In this document: piece after piece, positions 9,561-18,406 of the stretch | Layout: every line of letters begins with the position of its first letter | Numbering within the stretch: position 1 is the stretch's first letter | NCBI GenBank assembly: GCA_026027325.1 | Contig: JAMSLZ010000004.1 | Coordinates: forward strand, 2,108,001 to 2,172,000 | DNA from: Actinomucor elegans | Taxonomy: Eukaryota > Mucoromycota > Mucoromycetes > Mucorales > Mucoraceae | Direction of reading: 5' to 3' | DNA length: 64,000 nt | Translations under genes and position numbers: made by a program | Notes under the pieces: generated by a model | Seen by the model: only the letters and a program-made list of their open reading frames with translations | Databases searched by the model: none | Told to the model about the DNA's origin: nothing

Positions 9561-11992
9561 TGTGGTAGTAGGAGTTTCAATATGGACCTGAGAGTTCCTT
9601 TGGGATACATCCGTCGATGGCATCCAGGAAGAAGCACCAGAACGAGACACAGGAAGAGCACGCTGTTCATCATAAGTGAAAGCAACTTTGGACCTAATCA
9701 CCGGAGGGAGAGCCAGAGAAACAGGACCAAAAGGAGGACTTAAACCATAATAAACCGACTTGACATGGCTGGAACTTGGCAGAGCCTTATTGGAGAACAG
9801 GGTACCAGAGTGAATATTCCAGTGGAATATGTCAGACATGAGATACTTGGGAGCAACAGACGAAGGAACAAAACCAGGAGACAGATCATGAGCAACACCA
9901 GGAACAGAAGACACCACACAGCACAAAGGAAGATCCAGAAACCACCGAGAAGACCAAGAAGAATGCACCACCAAAGGAGGCAGCCGAACCAGAAGCTTGG
10001 TTAGATGATCCAGGGTTGGAATGCTATTCAACCGAGGCTTGAATCGAGATGGATACATCAACCAAGGGAGAACCGAAGAATGACCAGAATAGGCTTGAAA
10101 GCAGAACACCAACCAGGGAGACACAAAATCCGAAGACACCAGAGGACGAAGCAGACGTTGAACATACACAAGATGCAAAGCAAAGCTCTGATCCTGGATG
10201 TCCACCAGACCAACACCACCATACTTGCGAGGAAGACACAAAGAAGACCAAGACGGCGCGGGCCAAAACGATGCCACATACTTGCGCACTACTGCCTTGA
10301 TATCCAGAAGCCACTTGCCAGGCACAGGAACCACACGGAGAAGATGATACACCTTAGAAAGCAACAGCGAATTCGCCACCAGACCAGTACCACGAATTGA
10401 CAGGTGTCGTTCACGAAGCATGTTTGCATGCCTCTCCAACTTGACTTTGACACCATCCAGGAAATGCAGTAACTGAGCATCGGTATGATACAGTGGATAA
10501 CCAAGGTAACGCACCGAGCCAACAGACGACGAATCATGCCACTCTACACCAGCAGCAGAAGCTATATCAACCCAAGGCTGATGAGCCACACCAGAAAGAG
10601 ACACCAGAACAGTCTTGCTGAGATTCACCTTGGCGTTGGAGGCACGACCATAGACCTCAAGAAGAGACAGAAGCACCAACCATTCACCAGGCGAAGACAA
10701 GAACACCTCGAGATCATCGGCATAACTGAGAAGCTTGATAGGAGCCGGAGGAGAAGAACCACTGACAAAATCAAGCGGGTAGTTACCCGTATCATCACCC
10801 AAATCAAGATGGACCTTTTGAGGGTTAGGGAGCCAAGTCCGAGGAACCACCACAGGAGCCAGAGAAACACCAGACAGAGAAGAACAAGCCAAGACAGACC
10901 GCAACAGGGGTTCAAAGGCCAAGTTGAACAACAGAGGTGATAGTGGATCACCCTGCCTAAGGCCACGCAACTGAGGAACAGCTGCTCCTAACCACCCGTT
11001 AATGGACACGGAGATCTTGGTACCAAAGAACAAAGAAGAGAGACAACCAACCAGACCAGAAGGAAAACCAAAACGAAGCAACACACGCCGAAGATACTCA
11101 GGATGGACCCGATCATAAGCCTTCTCTTGATCAAGTAACACCGCAACTTGAGGAAGGTTTGGAGCCACCGACCGAAGATTAGCCATCAACGTTTGATTCA
11201 ACCACCCATTATCCGAGATCAATCGATGAGGAAGGAACCCAGTTTGATAGGGGTTGATCAGCTTGGGAAGAACACGGTTGAACCTATTGGCCAGCAACTT
11301 GGTAAACAACTTGGCATCCGAGTTGATCAGAGAGAGAGGACGCCAGTTAGCCAAGAGCAGAGGATCACCTTTCTTGAACAAAAGCACCATCCGAGTTTGT
11401 TGCCACGAAGGAGGGAACACACCAGAGAAAGCACCACCAAGGACTGCCACCAGCAAGTCCAGAAATGGTCGCGAACGACCAGCCAAGTAATGATATACCT
11501 CGAAAGGAATACCATCCATGCCAGGAGACCGAGATCTAGGGGCGTGAGCCAGTAGATCCAGCACCGTAACGGCATTAGGCAGAGCCATCAGATACTTGGC
11601 ATCATCCGAAGACAACACCAAATCTTCAGGAATACCATTCAAAAGAGAGTCCACGGCTTCGGCATCGATGTCGTCCGGGGTGTATAGCTTTTGGTAAAAA
11701 CCGCGAGCCTCCCGAAGTATATCAGCCGCTTCCACCAAGACCTCACCAGTAGTAGAGCACTTCAAGGACTGGATTGTCTGTTGAGACTGGCGATCCTTGA
11801 TGACACGATAGAAATACTTGTTGTTACGTTCACCCAGTTCATGCCAACGAGTGGCAGAGCGAAGCATATTCTGGCGTGTTTCTTTCTGAATCTGACCATC
11901 AATCAATTTCTCTAGCTCATGCACCACCTGAAGAGGAAGTGAATCATCACTAGGTTGAATTGACGGTGTAGCATCACTAGCCATAATACCTG
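9561..11992 (-). CDS. LINE B ORF2 fragment: linker, reverse transcriptase and thumb/connection
   Basis: Open on the minus strand from GIMASDATPSIQ at the edge of the 2.4-kb element to QVHIETPTT at the AT-rich element. The RT signature is complete: LANWRPLSLINSDAKLF, LLDQEKAYDRVHPEYL (A), LRGLRQGDPLSPLLFN (B), LLSYADDLEVFL (C, YADD) and VRYLGYPLY (D/E region). The endonuclease that should precede it is missing, so this copy cannot encode a full ORF2. Confidence 0.88.
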
Positions 11993-12131
11993 GGTTAAAT
12001 GCTAATATAAGGACACCAGGTGGATTTGGACGAATTGAGACCCTAAGGGGCTTTCCTAATTTGGACGAGGTCACGTGGTTTAAACTCCGGTCGGTAGGGG
12101 CAAAAATTATAAGTTTTAAAAATATAAAGTT

Positions 12132-12202
12132 GCGCACTTAGTAAAGTGGTAGTAATGCAATCTGACGCTGATGAGGCCTTAGGTTCAATACTGGCTCAAG
12201 TC
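12132..12202 (+). other. tRNA-like segment in the left subterminal region of the 2.4-kb element
   Basis: About 71 nt starting GCGCACTTAGTAAAGTGG and containing GGTTCAATACT, like a Pol III B box, at tRNA-like spacing. A partner with the same start (GCGCA) and the same GTTCAATACT lies inverted near the right end (14179-14247). Neither folds clearly enough by eye to be called a functional tRNA. Confidence 0.4.
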
Positions 12203-12383
12203 AGTTGTATTTTTTTAGTAGGTGGTAGTGCATGTAGTCAACATTATTATTGTGAAAGTCTATGAAAATGGATATTGTTTTGTATTTTATAAGACTTAAG
12301 ATGCTGTACTTTGATTAGTAACTTAAAGTGTCATATATACATATATAAGTTGAATTTTAACATACAAATTTATTAATTTTAAT

Positions 12384-13915
12384 TTAATTTAGCCTTCTTC
12401 TTCTATGGCGTCGTCTTTCAATTGGTATATCTTCTTCTGTTTCACGTTCTTCTATTACTTGAGTATATACTGGAGGATTGAACTCCCTACGGTTGAATTC
12501 AACCTCTCTCAAAGTCTTCAGAAGCCCTCCAAATATGTCGGCGTTGTATTTTCGACGCCACATAAACTCGAGCAATATCCAAGGCATTTCTTCAGCGGTA
12601 CGTTGGCGTGGTTTTGCATGGAGTTTAATACCATTCCAATTACCTAAAGTTTATAAATTGTGTTAATTAGGCGAGTTTATATTAATGTATTAATAAAAAT
12701 ACCTTCAATTACTTGAGTATGCACCCCAGTTCTTGATACAAATTCCGCTGAATGGTTTACTGTTTCATGCGAAAAGTCACCCCATTGAGGAATATTGTTA
12801 TATGCCCTCCAGCAGTCTGAGTGGATAATCGTACCTGGTTTTATAAACCTTTGGATGATAACCTTCATCGTTTCAGCACTACGATTTGGTACTGTCACCA
12901 TAAAACATCTTCGTTTGTTGGTGATCTCTACACCACCAACAACCCAAATACCATCAACTCGGTGGCCTCGATTATATTTTCGTTTACCAAATTTGGATTC
13001 GTCAATTTGGACGATAATGGGATTTCTATTATCGTCCAGACCTCCTAAGGAGTTAATTTAATGTAAGTAACGTAAATTTATCTCGCTTCCTTAGCTGGTA
13101 CACTTACCAATTTTAAGATCTTCTTCCGTTTGATTACCAGATAAAAAGTCCTCTTGCATTATCTGGTAAAAATCATCTATTACGCCTCTAATGGTGTCAG
13201 GATGGATACCAGTAGATAGAGTAATTGTATTACGAGGAGCCTTACAGCATAGCCAGTAATACAAAACAATAAACTGATCACGGAGAGTGCTTTTACGTTC
13301 AGCAAAGAACGATTGAAAAAGAACCGAACATCTACTTTTGTTGCAGCATTTGCTCTTGTGACAACGCCAAACATAGCCGCGATCGCTATTAAAGGTTAGT
13401 TTCATGGTGATACCATTAGGACACTTTATTCCTGTGTGAGTATAGTCATAAAGTATTTTTTGTTCCATGAGATAACTAAATAAAATGAATTCAGTTAATT
13501 ATACTTTATGCTAGGTGAATGTATATACGTACCGCACTGTACTATTGTCGTCTTTTAACTGATTTCCAATAAGTTCAAAGATAGTGATCATTTTAGTGGT
13601 AGGTTTTCTAGACCAAAGCTCTATTTCACCAAGCTGACTAAGAGGCAAAGCCGTTGGGAGAGAAACGCCACTAAATGTACTTGGTTCAACTTGCTGAGGT
13701 TGAAGACTATCCAAATAAGCCAAATAAGCATCACCATCATCCTCCTCGTCGCCAGAGGATCTGGTTGAAGTCACAGTATTCTGCTCCAGACTTAGGTCAT
13801 CCAATAATTGAGGACTAGTCGAGCGAACTTCAATAGAAGAAGTAGGAATAGGAGTTGAGAGAGAACCAGAAGCGTTGGTAGAACTGGAATCAAAAGCATG
13901 GAATGAGGAGAACAT
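12384..13915 (-). CDS. Spliced ISXO2-like transposase of the 2.4-kb element, 450 aa (copy 1)
   Basis: Exons 13915-13533, 13475-13108, 13044-12703 and 12643-12384. The introns are 57, 63 and 59 bp with GT-AG ends. The sum is 1353 nt, 451 codons with stop. Exon 1 is a low-complexity Ser/Thr/acidic N-terminus. Exon 2 has a zinc-ribbon-like region (GIKCPNGITMKL...WRCHKSKC). Exon 3 has the core: IVQIDESKFGKRKYNRGHRV (first D), GIWVVGGVEITNKRRCFMV, TIIHSDCWRAYNNI (second D) and TVNHSAEF. The exon 3/4 junction restores TQVIEGNWNGIKLH (acidic residue). The tail has FMWRRKYNAD and an Arg-rich end. The gene looks intact and possibly active. Confidence 0.85.
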
Positions 13916-14178
13916 CTTGACAAGAAGCTTAGATAAAATGAAGATAGTAAATACTTGATAAAAGAGATAAAGAAAGGGGAGAAGGTGGAAAAAGGCACCT
14001 TTTTATTACTTTTTTTCTACAACTAGCAGTCACAATGAGTCATAATATGTCATACTGAGCTATATAAGCCAGCCAATTACTAACTACAAAAGAAAATGAG
14101 TCATTAAGACTCAAAATTGATGAGTAAGCCAGATAAAAGACTACATACACTACAGAGCAATGGAAAAATAATAATGTT

Positions 14179-14247
14179 GACTACTAGTATTGAACTCCCA
14201 ACCGTTTCAATATAACTGAACCGAGCCTACACCTAGGCCAAATGCGC
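14179..14247 (-). other. tRNA-like segment in the right subterminal region of the 2.4-kb element
   Basis: On the minus strand it starts GCGCATTTGGCCTAGG and has an A-box-like TGGCCTAGGTGTAGG, then GAGTTCAATACTAG, a B-box-like sequence. It is the inverted counterpart of 12132-12202. Confidence 0.45.
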
Positions 14248-14395
14248 ACTCTTTTACAAATAAAAAAATGGTAACAGCCCAACAAGGACATATATTAATC
14301 ACGTGACCATCACGTGGTCTCATCCGAATTAGGTAACCCCCTTATGGTCTCAATTCGTCCAAATCCACCTGGTGTCCTTATATTAGCACTGATCC

Positions 14396-14781
14396 ACGGC
14401 CTTGGTAGCATCATCCTTAGCGTCAAAATTGGCTTCAACAAGAAGGTCACCACCAGCATTTGCGCGCATGGAACTAATGTGTCTAAAATCCACATTAGTA
14501 CCAATTTGTTCTTCTATGACCTTATAGGCACCAGTGCGGTCACCAAACAGCTTCCCAGGGAAGGAGAACAGAACAGAACTTGAGCAAAGCGCCTGCTCCA
14601 CCAGAGCAGCGGCTTTGCGCACCAAAAGTTCGGACTTGAGGTCATCATCTTCAAAGATGACCTCACCAATAAGAGGAACAGCAGCATTGTCGACATTACG
14701 TCGACCAGGAGTCAATGGAACCTTCTTAGAGGCACCACGGGCAACAACAGTCGTCCAGGACACGGAAGAATTTTCAGTCAT
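14396..14781 (-). pseudogene. LINE B ORF1, first ~129 codons only
   Basis: Starts MTENSSVSWTTVVARG and matches the LINE A and LINE C ORF1 N-termini through EVIFEDDDLKSE and VLFSFPGKLFGDR to ...DDATKAV. There it is cut by the 2.4-kb element. The CCHC knuckles and the rest of ORF1 are absent, so the product is non-functional. Confidence 0.85.
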
Positions 14782-15043
14782 GTGCCAGATTTCTTGAAAT
14801 TGGCGAGATTGAGAAAAAAGTTTTTGAAATGTCGAAATTGGCGAATTGAGATGTCAAGATCGAGCGAAATGTGCAAAAAGTTGGAGATGTGCAAAAATAA
14901 TTATACCACCAGAAGCGCAGCGACGAGTAGAATACGAATACGAAACAAGCGGAGATGGATGGATTGAATTGAGCGAGATATCGACAAAAAACCAGACGGA
15001 TGCAAAATTTTTTGTAAAAAGTGATCTTTAAGCGAAAGAGCCT
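14782..15043 (-). promoter_or_regulatory. LINE B 5'UTR / internal promoter region
   Basis: About 260 bp between the ORF1 ATG (14781) and the element 5' end. The same block recurs at 15119-15382, 15410-15656 and, in plus orientation, before LINE C ORF1 (16228-16487). Its 5' end reads GGCTCTTTCGCTTAAAGATC on the element strand. Full-length LINEs carry their promoter here (family knowledge). Confidence 0.7.
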
Positions 15044-15118
15044 AGGAGTAACGAGTACCTTCTTAGAGGCACCACGAGCGACAATAGTCGTCCAGGACAC
15101 GGCAGAATTTTCAGTCAT
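15044..15118 (-). CDS. LINE A ORF1, first exon-like piece (25 codons) split off by LINE B
   Basis: Encodes MTENSAVSWTTIVARGASKK and VLVTP, and joins in frame to 6780 leftwards. The VTP codons lie in the 12-bp target duplication. It is not a real exon but the 5' remnant of the interrupted ORF. Confidence 0.85.
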
Positions 15119-15656
15119 GTGCCAGATTTCTAGAAAATGGCGAGATTACGAAAAAAAGTTTTTGAGATGTCGAAATTGGCGAATTGAGATGTCAAGATCG
15201 AGCGAAATGTAGAAGATGTTGAAGATTTACAAAAATAATTATACCACCAGAAGCGCAGCGACGAGTAGAATACGAATACGAAACAAGCGGAGATGGATGG
15301 ATTGAATTGAGCGAGATATCGACAAAAAACCAGACGGATGCAAAATTTTTTTGTAAAAAGTGATCTTTAAGCGAAAGAGCCTTAGTGTGATCTTTAAGCG
15401 AAAGAGCCTTTTTTCTCAAAATTGAGGAGATTGAGCAAAAAAGTTTTTGAAATGTCGAAATTGGCGAATTGAGATGTCAAGATCGAGCGAAATGTGCAAA
15501 AAGTTGGAGATGTGCAAAAATAATTATACCACCAGAAGCGCAGCGACGAGTAGAATACGAATACGAAACAAGCGGAGATGGATGGATTGAATTGAGCGAG
15601 ATATTGACAAAAAACCAGACGGATGCAAAATTTTTTGTAAAAAGTGATCTTTAAGC
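15119..15656 (-). repeat. Tandem 5'UTR monomers of the L1-type LINE
   Basis: Two consecutive copies of the 5'UTR block (15119-15382 and 15410-15656), joined by a short extra copy of GTGATCTTTAAGCGAAAGAG (15385-15409). They share the segments about CAGACGGATGCAAAA and GAAGCGCAGCGACGAG. The second block has no ORF1 behind it. It is either a second promoter monomer of LINE A or the 5' end of another truncated copy. Confidence 0.7.
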
Positions 15657-16124
15657 GGCGCCATTAGAATACTAAATGTTAATAAAGTTACACTTCATAC
15701 AGAAAAAAAAAAAATTAGTCCTCTTTAAGCGTGTGATCTTTAAGCGAAAGTGCCTTTTATATTATTATTTGTCAATAGCGGAAAATTTAAAAGAAAATAT
15801 AATGTCGCTACAGCTGTATATTAACTATTCAACTTTACTTTGAAACAATTTGTTTAACACATTGACTTACAAAATAAAATTTCTAACCAGCATTTCAATA
15901 TAAAACATATTACTTTATTTTGTTCTTCGTATATCTATTCCTACTTTCTAAAAACAATATCTCAACAAAAGTAGTGTATTTATAAATATGTTGTAATTTC
16001 CCTACTTTCTCTTGCTTTGCCGTTCCTGGGAAAGGTAGCATGAGGGAAAGGTAACATGGGAAAGGTAGGTGCTTGCTTGGGGGTGTGTGCGCTTCGGAGT
16101 ATAAACGTTTTTAAGGTAAAAAGG
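15657..16124. other. Spacer between head-to-head LINEs, no gene seen
   Basis: AT-rich, no coding potential. It contains one further GTGATCTTTAAGCGAAAG motif (about 15732-15751) and, near 16030-16070, three spaced copies of GGGAAAGGTA. Confidence 0.5.
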
Positions 16125-16487
16125 AGGCTCTTTCGCTTAAAGATCACTTTTTACAAAAAATGGCTCTTTCGCTTAAAGATCACTTTTTCTTCATACAAAA
16201 AAAAAAAAGCTTAAAGATCACTTAAGCTCTTTCGCTTAAAGATCACTTTTTACAAAAAATTTTTGCATCCGTCTGGTTTTTTGTCAATATCTCGCTCAAT
16301 TCAATCCATCCATCTCCGCTTGTTTCGTATTCGTATTCTACTCGTCGCTGCGCTTCTGGTGGTATAATTATTTTTGCACATCTCCAACTTTTTGCACATT
16401 TTGCTCGATCTTGACATCTCAATTCGCCAATTTCGACATTTCAAAAACTTTTTTGCTCAATCTCCTCAATTTTGAGAATTCTGGTAC
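16125..16487 (+). promoter_or_regulatory. LINE C 5'UTR with repeated 5'-end motif
   Basis: Three copies of CTCTTTCGCTTAAAGATCAC, followed by the common 5'UTR block up to the ATG at 16488. Repeated 5' ends of this kind resemble the promoter monomers of some mammalian L1 elements (comparison only). Confidence 0.6.
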
Positions 16488-17912
16488 ATGACCGAAAATT
16501 CTGCCGTGTCCTGGACAACAATTGTTGCCCGTGGTGCCTCTAAGAAGGTACTTGTTACTCCTGGTCGACGTAATGTCGACAATTCCGCAATTCCTCTTGT
16601 TGGTGAGGTCATTTTCGAAGATGATGACCTTAAATCTGAAATCTTGGTTCGCAAGGCTGCTGCTTTGGTGGAGCAAGCTCTCTCTTCTGGTTCTGTTTTG
16701 TTCTCTTTCCCTGGAAAGTTGTTTCCTGATCGTTTTGCTGCTTACAAGGCGATTCAAGAGCAAATCGATAGTAAGGTACAGTTCAGGCCTATTAGTGCTT
16801 GGGGCAAAACTGCTGGTGGTGACCTTCTGGTGGAAGCAACTTTCAGGCTGAAGGCTGATGCTCTCAAGGCTGTTGGTTCTGGTATTATGGTGAATGGTAT
16901 TGTCTACAAGGCTGTTTCAACTTCTTCTGGTTCTGGTGCTTCCGTGGGAAATAGTTTAACCCATGTGCAGTTTACGCTGCTCAATGCTATTCCCAATGAG
17001 GATACCTTCCTGGTGGACTTGCTTGACTCTTTGGCTTTCTATGGTAAGGTGTACCAATTGAAAAAGTTTACCAGCAAAGGGTATTTCGAGGGCAAGATGT
17101 CGGTGTTGCTTGATACTTCTGTGGGTATGAAAAATGAGGATGGTGAGGTGGTTCCTCCTCAGCCGCTTTCAAGAATGCTCTACATGAGTGCCTGGGACAA
17201 CTTTGCTCCCGCTCAGTACAAGAATGCTCCTCCTGTGTGTCACTTCTGTCGCCGTTCAGGTCATGTTCGCAAGGACTGTCCTGAATTGGCCAAGCGCAGG
17301 TGTTTCTCTTGCCAAGAGCATGGCCATACTGCACGTTTTTGTAAAGTGAAGAAGTCCAAGGTGAAGCCTTTTGAGGTAGAGCTTGATGAATATGTTGCTT
17401 TGTCTGATGATATGAGAACTGGTTCTGATTCCAAGTCAATGGAAGATAACGTAATGGTTGAGGAAGCTACAGTTGATTTGGCTGATCAGGACGAGGTTCC
17501 GGAATCTTCTGGTGTGTCCTTTGTTGGTGCTGGTGGTGACTCTGGTGTTGGTGCTGGTGTTGGTGCTGGTGGTGACTCTGGTGTTGGTGCTGGTGATGAT
17601 GCTGATGATCAAGATGTGGTGATGACCGAAACCGGTGAGGGTGCTCCTTTGTCTTCCGGCGTGAATTCAAAGTACAATCCCAACAGTCCGTACGGTTCAT
17701 TGGCTTCGAAGCATGCTCCTTTTGCTTCTGGTGTTGGAATGAAGGTGGATAGTCCTAAGGAGATGTTGAATTTGTCCAAGGTCAACTCTTCTACTCAGAA
17801 CAAGATTGATTTTTTGAAAAAGAACATTGCGAACGTAACCAAGACTTCTGGTAGCTCTTCGATCAAGGCCCCCAAGCCTTCCAAGTCCTCTGGTTCTGCC
17901 CATAGGGCGTAA
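16488..17912 (+). CDS. LINE C ORF1: CCHC zinc-knuckle protein, 474 aa
   Basis: Intact ORF from MTENSAVSWTTIVARG to the stop at 17910-17912. It has two knuckles, CHFCRRSGHVRKDC and CFSCQEHGHTARFC, then an acidic segment, then a Gly-Val-Gly-Ala tandem repeat (GAGGDSGVGAGVGAGGDSG), then a Lys/Ser-rich tail with YNPNSPYGSLASK. Expected to bind LINE RNA as the ribonucleoprotein partner of ORF2. The stop TAA shares its last base with the ORF2 ATG (TAATG), the same coupling as in LINE A. Confidence 0.88.
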   Translation: MTENSAVSWTTIVARGASKKVLVTPGRRNVDNSAIPLVGEVIFEDDDLKSEILVRKAAALVEQALSSGSVLFSFPGKLFPDRFAAYKAIQEQIDSKVQFRPISAWGKTAGGDLLVEATFRLKADALKAVGSGIMVNGIVYKAVSTSSGSGASVGNSLTHVQFTLLNAIPNEDTFLVDLLDSLAFYGKVYQLKKFTSKGYFEGKMSVLLDTSVGMKNEDGEVVPPQPLSRMLYMSAWDNFAPAQYKNAPPVCHFCRRSGHVRKDCPELAKRRCFSCQEHGHTARFCKVKKSKVKPFEVELDEYVALSDDMRTGSDSKSMEDNVMVEEATVDLADQDEVPESSGVSFVGAGGDSGVGAGVGAGGDSGVGAGDDADDQDVVMTETGEGAPLSSGVNSKYNPNSPYGSLASKHAPFASGVGMKVDSPKEMLNLSKVNSSTQNKIDFLKKNIANVTKTSGSSSIKAPKPSKSSGSAHRA

Positions 17913-18406
17913 TGTTAGGTTCACACATTCGAATTGGCTCCTTAAATGTGCGTAGCATTTTTATGGAGTCCAATAAAAACATACAAAAGGAGTTCGCTTC
18001 TTACCTACGCGCTCGTTCTCTCGGTGTGGATATCCTTTGCTTGCAAGAGGTATCTCACTTTCACTCTCAATCCGTTCTTTCTGATCAACAAATCCGCTCT
18101 TTCTCTTTCTTCTTTCCTCGCTGTCCCTTTGTGGTGTCCAAACATTGTGCCATTGTCTGTCTCAAGCCTGGTCTTTCTTTGGATGCTACTCAAGTTCTCC
18201 TGGATGAGCGTTGTGTTGTGGCTACTGTCAAGGATGCCCAGCATAATGTCTTGTGCCGTGTGGCCAATATCTATGCACCGGCACAGTCTTCGGACCGTCC
18301 ACTGTTTCTACAATCTTTTCTCTCTCTTGCATTGTGGTCTGAGGTGTCCAACACGCCTTGGATGTTGGTAGGTGATTTCAACATCCACCTGCATACTACC
18401 GCCGAG
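17912..18406 (+). pseudogene. LINE C ORF2, endonuclease N-terminus only
   Basis: MLGSHIRIGSLNVRSIF, CLQEVSHFHSQS and WMLVGDFNIHLHTTAE match the LINE A endonuclease. It is cut by the 2.4-kb element at 18407. The remaining catalytic residues and the RT are missing. Confidence 0.87.

Larger units (their letters stand above)
11993..14395 (-). mobile_element. 2.4-kb spliced IS1595/Merlin-type transposon, copy 1
   Basis: Ends are long inverted repeats. The outer about 45 bp are nearly perfect (GCTAATATAAGGACACCAGG... on both ends) and similarity extends to about 90 bp. Outermost bases are GG/CC. Copy 2 at 18407-20807 appears identical except for a 2-bp TA difference near 12335, so both are young. 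It holds one transposase gene with three introns and a tRNA-like segment next to each end. No target duplication is visible. The flanks are non-contiguous parts of LINE B. Confidence 0.82.
6793..15043 (-). mobile_element. LINE B: full-length L1-type LINE inserted in LINE A, itself twice interrupted
   Basis: Bounded by a 12-bp target duplication, AGGAGTAACGAG, at 6781-6792 and 15044-15055. The 3' end shows a poly(T) run on this strand (6793-6805, the poly(A) tail). The 5' end (about 15020-15043) reads AGGCTCTTTCGCTTAAAG on the minus strand. Parts present are the 3'UTR, the ORF2 C-terminus, the RT, the first ~130 codons of ORF1 and the 5'UTR. The rest of ORF1 and all of the endonuclease (about 2.1 kb relative to LINE A) are replaced by the 2.4-kb element at 11993-14395. 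A second DNA element splits ORF2 at about 7.54-9.56 kb. Confidence 0.88.
1..15409 (-). mobile_element. LINE A: L1-type non-LTR retrotransposon, 3' end beyond the window
   Basis: Minus-strand LINE with ORF1 (CCHC zinc knuckles) and ORF2 (APE endonuclease plus reverse transcriptase). It is split into 1-2126, 4467-6792 and 15044-15409 by a Harbinger-like element and by LINE B. Removing both insertions, with one copy of each target duplication kept, restores continuous reading frames: ORF1 becomes 482 codons including stop, and ORF2 reads through the TTA site without a shift. LINE A was therefore apparently intact when it was hit. The 5' boundary is uncertain because 5'UTR-like monomers follow in tandem up to about 15656. 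The 3' end lies left of the window. Confidence 0.9.
16125..18406 (+). mobile_element. LINE C: L1-type LINE, 3' part missing
   Basis: Plus-strand copy of the LINE A/B family. It has a 5'UTR with several copies of GCTCTTTCGCTTAAAGATCA (16126, 16163, 16228), an intact ORF1, and ORF2 cut after codon ~165 by the second copy of the 2.4-kb element. It faces away from LINEs A and B, so their 5' ends form an inverted repeat around 15.4-16.5 kb. Confidence 0.87.

Noticed and set aside
9482..9685. N-terminal extension of the AT-rich transposase (MLSLMMNSVLFLCLVL)
   Set aside because: It is antisense LINE B sequence joined by chance across the insertion edge and not part of the transposase.
12795..13061. 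Plus-strand 88-aa ORF conserved between both copies of the 2.4-kb element
   Set aside because: Conserved only because the element copies match. It is antisense to transposase exon 3.
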